From Styela clava (taxonomy: Eukaryota > Chordata > Ascidiacea > Stolidobranchia > Styelidae): 64,000 bases of DNA. Location: the NCBI RefSeq assembly GCF_964204865.1, contig NC_135250.1:24047395-24111394 (forward strand). Reading direction: 5' to 3'. Each line of letters opens with the position of its first letter. Within the stretch, counting starts at the first letter, position 1. Below, in pieces: positions 51,770-63,100 of this stretch. The notes below the pieces were generated by a model. The model was given only the letters and a program-made list of their open reading frames with translations, made no database searches and was not told the origin of the DNA. The position numbers and the translations under genes are program-made.

Positions 51770-53478
51770 AAAAATTCGAAATATTTATCTTTCATTATTA
51801 TTAGTAGTATTTATTCTCAATACTTTTTAACAAATTATCTTGTGAAATTATAAAAATATAAATATGAAAAAAATATATTAGATCTTCAATTCCTTCCCAT
51901 TGGCACCTAGAATAAACGTTTCTTTTATGTTGGTTATTTTAGCATTCTGTAGACATAATATAGAATTTTTCTAATTGATTTTGGTAAATATATATTTATC
52001 ACATTGAAATGTTGTGTAACTTTAATGGCGCTTTTTGTCAATACTCCACAAACTGCGAAGCTATGCTCAGTACAGCGTCCTAAACCTCGATTTGAAAGAC
52101 GAATCGACTCACAAGGCATCTAATTCGTCACTCGAGTTTGAGTTTCACCAAATTTTCAATAAATATGGATATACTCGGTTTCATAATATTAGGAAAACAA
52201 ATAGTATGTTTCTAATAATATTTTCCATTTTCAGGTATTAAAACTTTGATATCTGTTAGCCCATTAGCTGAAATAAGGCATTTTTCTAACAACATATCAA
52301 AAACAACTGTAACATTCAATATGTTTCCACCGTGTGGAAATAATGTTTTTTTGTTGTATTTGTCTTTTGGTTTTATGTCCATTTGGTGTAAAACAAATCC
52401 AGAAAACCTTTTTCCCGCTTGGCGGTGTTTCTCTGTTTCCACCCTATTGTAAGATGTATTTATACATGTAGAAGCACATAAATCTACGAAATATGGTTAA
52501 ATTTGGTCAAATACCTCGTTAAATTTGTCCGACCATGTCAAATTTGACTCGAGTCTGGCACACTAGTCTGAACTTACGGTATATGAAATAACAAAAGAAA
52601 GAAAAAGAATCTCTGACCTGTGCCACAAATCCCGAACTGTACCGTGTAAAATGATTTGAATACCAATCAACTCAAAACTTTTGCTCTTTTACAAGTAAAT
52701 CTAACAAGTTTTCGACAATAAAACGACAAACCGTGTGTAATTAAATTTTCAAGTATATTTTTTCAAAGACGGAATGACTTTTTTGAATTTTGGTAAGTAA
52801 TAATAAAAATCAGTAGATTAAGTCATCTCAACTTGTATCTAAGATATTCATTTAGTGATGAAAGTCGTACAATTGTAGCATTTCGAACACAACTTGTAAT
52901 GTTTTATTGTTCAGCAAGCATGACAAAAATCTTTGGCGGTCACCAGCGATCAGCTAAAACATTGAATTCACTCCGCTTTCCTGCGAAGTGCAACTAAAAT
53001 TTCTATCTGCAAAAAACCTCATTCTTTTTTTGTCAGGAAGAAACATGCTTGCTTTTGAGAATATGTGTTTGACATAATGTAGTAAATTCGAATTCAAAAT
53101 ATTTAAATAAATATATCTGTACTTTTTATCAATCATTAAATTTTAAATAGTTGTTAGTGTAAGCCCGATAACAAACTCTTCATGCACCGGCAGCGGCCAG
53201 AGGGCCTGTACTTGCCGACCCTTGAATTCGATCATTATTCAATGGAGTGGCAATAAGTAGATAACAAACCTAATAAATGATGAAATCGGGGAAATAATTT
53301 CAAGCGCACGAAATGACTCATAGACTGCACCACAAAATTTGGACTATGTATATAATCATCCTCATCATCAACTCTATTCTGTCCATATTTTTTTTTATTT
53401 TTCAGCCAAGTAGTTTTAGCCACTCTTATAACAAAGAGATGTCTAACTCATGACATCCACATACACCAGTCAGTATTT

Positions 53479-53686
53479 GGCGCTTCTGAATTGTGTGTAT
53501 CAATATTGAAGTAATTCATTTTGTTCGCCTACTTTACATCAAGTTGTGCAAAGGGACTGAAATCTATTGGCAGGGGGTGTATTCATTTGGTTAACACATA
53601 CAGAACTCGTAGTAGAACTAAAATAAGGAAAATCGGAATAAAATCATATGACCTAACCCAAACCTGGTACACACACTGCGGAAATA
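53479..53686. mobile_element. MITE family C, copy 4 (in unit 2)
   Basis: Occupies the same place in the unit as copy 3 (after cagtattt, before tatttcacgtggcaac), so it was duplicated with the unit. Ends acacactgcggaaatac. Confidence 0.65.
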
Positions 53687-54193
53687 CCCATTATTTCACG
53701 TGGCAACTATTCAAATAAACCCATAAGAAATAATCGAACTCTGCTGAAAAAGTGTATGTATTCAATCAATTCGTGATTTTAACAATGTTTGTTCAAATTT
53801 TCAAACTGAAAAAGAAAACTGGCACAAATACAAAGCATTTCATACATAAAACACAGTAAGTACGCTGAATTATCCGGTATCATCAACCTACGCGAAAAAT
53901 GTTGTTATTAATTATTTCAAAATACATAAACTTCGTACTCCCAATCGAACGTAAATATGGTTTACTTTTTTGAAACTTAGAACACAAAATATAAGGTTAT
54001 TATTAGAAGCCCTGAAATAGCTTTGAAACCTGGAACTGGACTAATTTAGTCATTTATTATAGAAAATCAGTGATTTAGTTTTTACCGGATGAAAAGGCTA
54101 TTTCAGAGCTTCATAAAAGTTTATTTAGTTTGTTTCATGCCCAAAAAATAATGAATTCAGAACTGAATAGATATTTGATTAAGACCTGTTACT

Positions 54194-54945
54194 TCATTCT
54201 AATAAATCAGCCTCGTCGATGTTATCAATGATATCGTCGTTCTCCGGATATCCTGCCAAAATATATGCAAACTTTTTGTTTTCTCAACACTTTTACTTTT
54301 ATTGATATAATGAAAAATATTATCAATAGTAAAATTCGTAACACACATAAATTTGATGTTATATCCCATATTATTTTTCTATAACACAAGTAAATTTTTG
54401 AAACTATCTTTTTTTAATATGTTCATTCTCCCACCTGACAATCGGATATCCGGCGACCAGGGTTTATTTCTTTTATATGTAGTGTCCTTCATACTTTCTC
54501 CGGGTATCTGATCACAACTATGAACAGTATAAAAAGTGTTACTAGCAAACAAATATTTACATTTTAGTAATAAGTTAATCCGATTTTCGAGTTTTGTACC
54601 CTCTGTGCTTCAAAAGAATTTATTCATTTTATCTACAAACTTTCAATTTCATCCTAATCAAAAATGCTTTTAATCGATTTGGAAAATTGTAATAATTAAA
54701 AATTGAATAATATTAAATAATAATGAAATGCTTCATTCCCACTAATTTAAATAACGAAATAAATAATTGGTATTTTATGACGAAGCGTCTGGTTCAAAAC
54801 GACCATGTGTAGGGACGTCTTGAAGTCCCGATTCTTCATTCGAAATTTGCAATAAAAGTCAAAAAGAAAAAACTCACTCTGCCCTTATTCTTGCGCACCC
54901 AATCACCAGAAGTACAAATAGACATTCACCAATTTTCAGATTCAT
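54194..54945 (-). CDS. Small secreted peptide precursor, array member 2 (69 aa)
   Basis: Paralogue of the genes on either side. Exons 54945-54878, 54517-54435, 54252-54194 (68+83+59 = 70 codons). The signal peptide MNLKIGECLFVLLVIGCARIRA carries V-A to G-E at residues 6-7 and is a little weaker than in the other two. The mature part opens D-C-D-Q-I-P-G, lacking the Gly of member 1 by an exact 3-base deletion, then ESMKDTTYKRNKPW and SPDIRLS. The acidic tail GYPENDDIIDNIDEADLLE is almost that of member 3. A single Lys-Arg pair lies mid-core. A possible poly(A) signal is at 54058-54053. Reading frame and splice sites are intact. Confidence 0.78.
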
Positions 54946-55564
54946 TATTTGAGATTCGATTTTTTGATTAGCACTTACTGTTAAAATCAAATTAATCTGT
55001 TATATTGAAATATTTCAAAATATATAGGCCGGTGGTGTCCAACTGGGGTTCCGGAGTACAGTACAGAGGTTCGCAAAATTTTCATTGAAATCCGAGAAGC
55101 TATATTGATATATGTATAAATATAATTAAATACTTATCAATTTTGCCGGTATAATTTTAAACTTGCTACCCTTTAAAATTTTTTTTTTTTTAACTTGGGT
55201 TTTTAGGTGTCAATTTAGCATTTTTATGCTTTGACTATATACCAAGACCGGTTTCTAAAAAGTCGGCTTTTTGTTCAGAACTGTCATCAAGCTCTGGACG
55301 TCGCTGACAACTGATTTACGTCGTCTGCGATCACAATATATATATGTGTAATTTTCAAAAATGTGAAATATGTCCGTTTTCTTCAATGTTCTGCATAAAA
55401 AAATGCATTGAATGAATTGGAAGTAGGCGCTAAATTTCCGAATACTTTTGTATACAAAATACACCATTTTCACAATTCGTGTATACAGTCAAAATACTTT
55501 ACCCATTTCTTATAAACTAATGATTCAATAGACCTAAGTTAATGCGTTTCAAATTTCTATAGGG

Positions 55565-55687
55565 ATTTTCATACTGTTTCCTGCAAACCCAAAACAAAAT
55601 GAATGTTTGAATAAAGCTTTTGTGAAAAGGGAAATGGAAGTGGAAATTACTCATTATGGACCAAACATTTATCAGGAAAACGATGCA
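55565..55687 (+). other. Conserved open segment in unit 2, + strand, coding-like
   Basis: Counterpart of 51644-51769 in the same frame, again after TATAG, reading ILFPANPKQNECLNKAF and EITHYGPNIYQENDA. No stop within it. Not recognised. Confidence 0.35.
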
Positions 55688-57559
55688 AAATTTTCAAATT
55701 TGAAAATAATAAATTGAAATATTTATCTTTCATTATTGCTAATAGTATTTATTCTCAATACTTTTCCACAAATTACATTGAAATTATTAATAAATATGAA
55801 AATAATATTAAATCTTTACTTGACACCAAGTTGCGACCCAAAATAAACGTTTCTTGTATGATGACTATTTTTACAATTCTGTACAAATAATATGGAATTT
55901 TTTTGAATGATAAATATTCTTTACATTGAAATATTGTGTAACTTTAATGGCGCTTTTTTGCCAAAACAAGCTATCAAACAAGCTGCAAAGCTATGCTCAG
56001 TAAAGCTTACTAAATCTCGACTTGATGGACGAATCGAGTCACAAGGCATCTCAGTCGTCACTCGAGTCTGAGTTTCACCAAATTTTTAATAAATATGGAT
56101 ATATTTGGTTTCATAATATTAGGAAAATGAATAGTTGTTTTCTAATAATTTTTTCCATTTTTATGTATTGAAATTGGTTATCTGTTGGACCAATAGTTGA
56201 AATGAGGCATTTTTTTCCAAAAACATATCTAAAATTGAGCAAAACATTTAATATGTTTCCACCGTGTGGAAATAATGTTTTTTTGTATTTGTCCTCTTGT
56301 TTTTATGCCTATTTTGTGCAAAACAAACAAACGAACCCAGAAAACAGTTTTCACGGCCTGGGGTGTTTCTCTATTTTTACTCTATTGCAGGGTGTATTTA
56401 GACACGACATAATAAAAAACCAAAAGAAGAATAAAAATCACTGACATGTGCCACAAATCCCAAGTTGGACGGCGTGAGAAGCTTTAAATACGAATCAACC
56501 TATACCCGAACTGACCTTTGAAATTATCGTTATTTAGCTGGACTTTGGCTCATTTACAAGTATATCAAATAAGTTTTTGACAGCAAAACGACAAACCGTG
56601 TGTTCTTGAATTTCAGAACTTTAGTGAATATTTTTCCAAACAGTGAATGACTTGAGTGTTGGTTAGGTAATATTGAAAATGAGGTCAACTTATATCCGTG
56701 CTATTTCTTAAGTGACGATAGTTGCTAGTATAAGCACGATGACAAACTCTTTATGCACCGGCAGCGGGTCTGTATTTACCGACTCTTGAATTCGACTATT
56801 CTTAATTTGAGTGACAATAGGTAGGAAACGCACCCAATGAATAATACCATCGGGGAAACTGTTAGCGCATGAAACGACTCACCAACTGCATCACATTACC
56901 AAATTTTGACTATACATATGATCTTCCTCATCATGAACTCTATTATGTCCATTATTGTAAATTATAGACCATGGTTTTTGGCCAAGTAGCTGTGGCCAAT
57001 TTTATATCTAACTGATGTATAAAACATCAAATTCACACAAACCAGTGTTCAGTATTTCATATGGCAACTATCTAAATAAACCCAAAAAGATTAATTGAAC
57101 TCTACTCAAAATGTATGTATTTGATCAAGTCATCATATTAACAACATTCAAACCGAAAAAGCACATATACAGAGCACATTTCATACATAAGCACAGTAAA
57201 TACTCCAAATTATCCGATATCATCAACATATCCTAAAAATGTTGTTAATTATTTTAAAATAAATATGCTTCGTATACTCCCAATCGAACGTAAAAATGGT
57301 TTACTTTTCGGAAACTTTGAACACAAAATATAAGATTATTATTAGAAGCCCTGAAATAGCTTTGAAAACTGGAATTAATCAATTATATAACGTTTTAAAT
57401 TTTAACAGTGAAGCATTTACTATAGAAAATCAGTGATTTAATTTTTACTGGATACAAAGGCTATTTCAGAGCTTCATAAGAATATATTTAGTTTGTTCTA
57501 TGTTCGAAAAATAATAAATTCAGAACTAAATAGATATTTCATTAAGACAGGTTGCTTCA

Positions 57560-58325
57560 TTAAAATAAATCAGCCTCGTCGTTGTTATCAATGATATCGT
57601 CGTTCTCCGGATATTCTGCCAAAATATAGGCAAGTGATTTGTTTGCTTATTACATTTACTCAAAACTTTTATTTATGTATTGAAATTTAATATTATTAGT
57701 AGAATTCGTATCACACATGTGTATTTGTATTATATTCCTTATGGTTTTTCTATAACACAACTAAATTTCAAAATCCATAATTTTTTTAATAAGTATATAT
57801 TTCATTCTCCTACCTAGCCAATGGAGAGACTGCGTCGTCCATTTTATGGGATTTTGATATGTAGTGTCCTTCTTAGTTTCTCCTGGTATCTGATCACAAC
57901 TATGAACGGTATAAAAATGTCATAAAAATTTTACATTCAGTAAATAAACTTACATTTTAATAATAAAAGAACTCGGGTACCAGCTTTGCTCAATTTGCCA
58001 TTTTGTCCACTAACTTTAAATTTAATCTTAATCAAGAATGCTTATGAACGATTTTGAAAATTTCAATATTTAAAACTTTAATATTAGTGTAAAATAATGA
58101 AATGCTTCATATTCACTAATTTCAATAACAAAATAAGTAATTAATTCGGCATCTTAGGCCGAAACGTATGGTTCCAAACGACCTTGTGTAGAGACGTCTG
58201 GAAGTCCCGATTCAGCATTCGGAATTTGTAACAAAATTTGATTAAAGAAAAACTCACTCTGCCCTTATTCCCGTGCATCCAATCACCAGAAGTACAAATA
58301 GACATGCAACAATTTTCAGGTTCAT
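57560..58325 (-). CDS. Small secreted peptide precursor, array member 3 (69 aa)
   Basis: Exons 58325-58258, 57899-57814, 57615-57560 (68+86+56 = 70 codons). Signal peptide MNLKIVACLFVLLVIGCTGIRA. The mature part opens D-C-D-Q-I-P-G like member 2, continues ETKKDTTYQNPIKW, then TTQSLHWL, and ends in the acidic tail EYPENDDIIDNNDEADLF. The stop is two codons' worth earlier than in member 1. Net charge of the core is near neutral, so the strongly basic character of member 1 is not shared. Only the Asp-Cys start, an ACTACAT-encoded TT(Y/F) and one Trp are held through the variable part of exon 2. Function unknown. Confidence 0.8.
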
Positions 58326-59089
58326 TTTTTGAAATTCGATTTTGTGATTAGGATTTACTATAAGTAAACTGTTGAAATCAAATTGATCTGTTATCTTTGA
58401 ATATTTTAGAATACATAGACCAGTGGTTTCTAACTGGGGTTCCAAAAAAAGTTCTGCAAATTTTCTTCCAAATCCTAGAGTATATATTAATACAATATAT
58501 TATTTATTATAATTATATATATACTTATTACCTGCCCCTATAATTTTAAACTTGCGACACAATAAAGTTATTTATTTTTCCGTATTAAGTTTGTTTTATA
58601 TACATACGATATATTGATAGTTTATACAATTTAGATACAATAATTTTCACAGCGTCAACGACTTTTTTATCAATCACAAACTTTTTTCAAAATAATATAT
58701 TAATTCCGACTTTTAGGTTATAATCTAGCATTTTTAGGCTTTGACTAAGCATTTACCAAGCCGGTGTATAAAAAGTCGGCTTTTTGTTCAGAAATGTCAC
58801 TAAGCTCAGAATGTCATTGGCAACTGATTTACGTCGCCTGCGATCACAATATATATATAAATATGTGTAATTTTCAAAAAAATTGAAATAAGTTCATTTT
58901 CTGCAATGTTTTAATTAAATAAAAAAAAAAAACATGCACTGAATAAATCGGTAACTGACGCTAAATTTTTGAATACTTTCACAAAAACACCATTTCCACA
59001 ATTCGTGTATACAGTCAGAATACTTTACCCATTTCCATGAACTAATGATTGAATAGACCTAGATCGTTGCATTCTAAATTTTTATAGTG

Positions 59090-59200
59090 ATTTTATAACT
59101 GTTTCCTGCAAACCCCAAATAAAATGAAAGTTTGAATAAAGCTTTTGTGAAAAAGGAAATGGAAGTGGAAATTGCTCATTACGGCCCAAACATTCGTCAG
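59090..59200 (+). pseudogene. Decayed copy of the coding-like segment in unit 3
   Basis: Counterpart of 51644-51769. Two in-frame stops (TTATAA near 59095 and CAA to TAA in the PK-Q-NE stretch) close the frame. The EIAHYGPNIRQ end is retained. Confidence 0.35.
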
Positions 59201-59563
59201 GTCAGAGTTTTTAAATTGAAAATTGATTCGAAATATTTATCCTTCATTATTATTAGTAGTATTTATTCACAATACTTTTCACAAATTACCTTTAAATTAT
59301 GAAAATAGAGTTGTAAAAAAAGTATCAGATCTTTATTACCCAGTTGGCACCTAAAATGAACGTTTCTTGCATGATGGCTACTTTACTATTACTCATAATG
59401 TGGGATTTTTTTGATTGATATTTTGGTACATAAATATGCATTACATGTTTTTTGTGTAACTTTAATGCTACTATTTTGTCCATACAAGCTATCAAACAAG
59501 CTGCAAAGCTATGCTTGGTACAGCTTCATAAACCTCGATTTGATGGACGAATCGACTCACAAG

Positions 59564-60090
59564 AAGGGATGTAAGTTTCGAATATTTTATTTTCGAATCG
59601 AATTTCGAATCAGAACGCTCCGATTCGAATAATTCCGGATCTGATTCTATTTAATATTTCCTAAAGCCTAGAAGAATTTATTTTAAATATGAGTAATAAT
59701 GACAAACTATAAATATGGATGCAATGAAGTGTTAATAGATATATATATCATATTTTGCTAAACTAAATAATGTCCACATATTAGTAAAAATATCTAAAAA
59801 TTTCAAATAGTAAAAAAATTAGGCAAAACCGTAGGTGCCTTTATAGCTGTGACTCTTAAACCAAGGTTTATTACGATTTTGGAAATCGGTATCCTCGATG
59901 TACAAAATCGGAGAACCACTTAATCGGTGTTGTAACAACGCCTCTCCGTCATTCCATTGCTTCATATTATAGTGATTAATACTATTTTTTAAATAGAATC
60001 ACGCCTTATTTTCTAAAATTGCTTCGAATCGATTCAAATTGACGTTAATTCGAATTGCTTAGATTCGAAATTCTAAAAGCTACATCCCTT
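59564..60090. mobile_element. hAT-like MITE, 527 bp, with 8-bp target duplication, in unit 3
   Basis: CTCACAAG stands at 59556-59563 and 60091-60098; units 1 and 2 have a single copy at the matching site (gactcacaaggcatc), giving a true empty site. Ends AAGGGATGTA and TACATCCCTT are an exact 10-bp inverted repeat, followed by ttcgaa-rich subterminal sequence on both sides. No coding capacity. Confidence 0.9.
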
Positions 60091-60142
60091 CTCACAAGGC
60101 ATCTCAGTCGTCACTCGAGTCTGAGTTTCACCAAATTTTCAA

Positions 60143-63100
60143 TAAAAATAGATCGGCACAGATAAAGTTATCTTCGCTATCGTTTCGAGTGATAGGTCAC
60201 GTTAGATTTGATTTTATTCGCTTTTACCAATCGAACGAAATAATCAAACATCTTTATTATGTATGAGCTTAACAGGGAATAGTAAACGTAAGAGAAAAAC
60301 AAACAGAAAAACTGGTAAAAATTGTCTCAGCACAGAATTCGGGTTCTAAACTTCTGTTGTCTTATTCTGGTGGTAATCTAGTTTTTGTTTTACGTACATC
60401 CCCATCATTTTATCGTACTCATCACATTCTTGGATTACACGCATAGGGCAGAGAAAATAAGATTGGTAAAATTGTTACTAAATAGCTTTTTGATAAAAGA
60501 AAACACTTGAAGAGGTAAACTTTGTTTCTATTTACATTTTTAATACATCGAAAATCAAATCCTTTATTTTCAGTCTGATTTACATATTTTAGTCACTTTC
60601 ACTAGTTTATCTAATGTTAATGGGAATTTTAATGACAATGTTGCATTTTCATGCCACGATAACCGCAAGTAGGCAGGAAATTAATCATAGTTCATCATGA
60701 TCGCCGCGTAGCAATTTATATGAACTATGTAAAAACAGAAACACACTGGGCTTTCCACTTCCGCTCTGAAAATAGTTTCATAACAATTCCCTATCTTATG
60801 TTACATGCATGGCACGGTGATTGAGCTATATGAACGTTTTTATTACCAAGTGGTTTTTAGAGGTTTCAACTTTTGGTTTGATTCTGAGATTCTGGCAAAA
60901 AAATCTATTATCAATTGAGTTGAGTTAATAATATCACAGTTGTATTTATGTCTTCCTTGATGCTTAATATTAAATCCTCGCTAATTCACACTTTGAATAA
61001 TGAAGTAGGCTAAATTTGAAGAAAACCTTCACATTGCAATGTAACAATTTATCAATGCCACGACGAGCGTATTCTCTCGTTTGATTATACTTGCGCTTGC
61101 CTCGCGACGAAGACTTGTTTATTGCACCGTTTTTAACATTATTCGACTTTACTACCTAGTCAGCATTTTATAATAATTATTGATGCCGATTTATTGACGT
61201 TATTCCGATTACCATGCTTCATTTTACATTAAATCATTTCGCGGCCTAAATGTTGTAACATTATTTGCGACAAATTTAGATCAAATATTAATTATTTGCG
61301 CATAATTTAAATACCGTACTTATATGACATGGCTTTTCCGAAAATACAAAGTTATATCGCAAAAAAATGCATATTGTGACATTTATTTTGCACTCACGAA
61401 AAAATTAACTTATATTTCTAACTCAAGTCGACGATCCTAACGGCCAAGACTGACACAAATTTGGTCGAGTGTCGGTGGTATTCAAGAATCTAAATAAGTT
61501 GCCGCATTTGGTGAAGACAGTTAATCATATTTAGCCGAAATATTGCGAGGCATTGTGGAAAATATATTGAGCAAGGACAAGTCCGGACTGATGTGTAGCT
61601 AACGGCGTGACTAACTTTACTGATTTAATTCCCCGCATTCTCAGTGCATTTTTTGAGGGAGAGGGGGGGGGGGGGGGGTTCTATCGGTTCTAGAGATACA
61701 ATCGTAAATTTATACATTAGCGGACGCCGAAAACTACCCATAGCCCTGCATTAATATCTCGCGCTCAAGATGACGAGAGGAAACCCTTCTACACTAGATC
61801 GACAGTAACTTGTCAATACATCAAATTAATCTAAAAAATGCACCCATTCATTTGTTGTCGTGGCATCGAAATACCAACCCAAATACAAATAAATTTTGAA
61901 ATGATGTTACTTTTTTTTAATTTTTGTTGCATCCAAATTATTGGAAAAAAATAAAAATACCCTTGTATCTAAGTATGCAAGTATATGGGTTGTAAATTTT
62001 AAGTGAGCTCCACGCATACCTAAATCCTGATTCAACTGAATAATAAGAAAAAAAAGTAAAAAGTTTGCGATATTCTGGAACGTTGAGACGAAATGCTTTT
62101 TATTGTTGGTTGACTCATTCAAAAGATTTGTTAACGTCGACTTCCTTTGCTAGTTCGTAGAAAATATCTGGACAATAATAAATTGATTTTAATAAATTCC
62201 AATATAAAAGATATTAACAAATTTTCAAATGATGATTTGTATTATGTATGTTTGTATTACTAAATATATCTTGAAACTAAAATTTTGATATTTTACAAAT
62301 GCAGAAGCCAATCACATATTATAGTATTATTCTCATTTCCTACCAGCGATGCTTTCCATATCCGGATTCCATGTGCGAGGTGGTTTATTTTCCGCTCTTG
62401 AGTTTACGTATTGATAAGCTCTGTGAAAGAGGCAAAGTTGAATGCAAGATAAAATTGTATAAAAAATACGAGATGTTTTGAAAAAAATTTGTTACTATGA
62501 TTTAACGACGTTTTCTCATCCAATCATATTAGTAACCATCACGATAATAAAATTTGGGAGTATGATACAGATTATTCAAGAAGGAGTATTGATCAGTTGA
62601 TTCCCAAGTGGGAAATAGTTTCAGAAATATGATGTTTTTGTGGTTAATTTGCAAGCTGTCTGACAGGTTGAAATATTTCATTTTCACAAGTTTTAACCCT
62701 TTTACTAAAAGTCGCAGGGCGCGCCGTCATTTAGATAAGTGGAATGGGTTAAAATAGCTCTTCGTAATCGTTATTTCATTCAAAAAGATTTAGTGTCAGT
62801 CAGATTTCATCCTAGAAAGACAATTTACATTCTACAAAGCAATACTTATTTGTGTTGTGTGGGTGAACATCCTATTGCAAGCAAATCAATCAGGGTGACA
62901 AAATAAGTCTATTTTTATTGTCAAAATTTTATATTGTTCCATCCAAAGTCATAATGTATGCTCATGTTTGAAGTCAATAAACGTCAGCAGCCATCATTAG
63001 GACTGGACATTTCGAATCGAATATTGAATAATAAATTATTCGAATCCGTTTGAACAAAAATTTAAAATTGCCGCCATCTTGTTTTCTTATTTTACCGACA

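Larger units (their letters stand above)
48381..52224. repeat. Tandem unit 1 of the small-peptide array
   Basis: First of three direct units. Landmarks in order on the + strand: ccatttggtgtaaaacaaatcc (48567), ttcatgcaccggc (49242), MITE C, aagtacgctgaattatccgg (49880), the peptide gene (50241-50913, - strand), taaaaagtcggctttttgttc (51332) and aaagcttttgtgaaaagggaaa (51695). The left edge is blurred: ggtttcataata at about 48387 also occurs at the end of units 1 and 2, so an older unit may once have stood to the left. Confidence 0.85.
52225..56152. repeat. Tandem unit 2 of the small-peptide array
   Basis: Same landmarks as unit 1: 52370 (ccatttggtgtaaaacaaatcc), 53180 (ttcatgcaccggc), MITE C at 53479, 53865 (aagtacgctgaattatccgg), peptide gene 54194-54945, 55255 (aaaaagtcggctttttgttc), 55615 (aagcttttgtgaaaagggaaa). 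Similarity to unit 1 is high through non-coding DNA. Confidence 0.88.
56153..60142. repeat. Tandem unit 3 of the small-peptide array
   Basis: Carries the peptide gene at 57560-58325 and the landmarks at 56752 (ttatgcaccggc), 58767 (aaaagtcggctttttgttc) and 59132 (aaagcttttgtgaaaaaggaaa). It lacks MITE C and a segment near 48960/52925 of the other units. It has its own 527-bp hAT-like insertion near the right end. Similarity to the array stops after ccaaattttcaataaa near 60142. Confidence 0.85.

Noticed and set aside
52246-56444. + strand frames at 52246-52452 and 56202-56444 with a shared FNMFPPCGNNVF
   Set aside because: The counterpart in unit 1 (48463-48663) has different ends and frame; differences include frame-breaking length changes, so it looks like non-coding unit sequence.
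48381-60142. CRISPR-like or satellite array
   Set aside because: Units are kilobases long with genes inside, and the genome is eukaryotic; this is segmental duplication.
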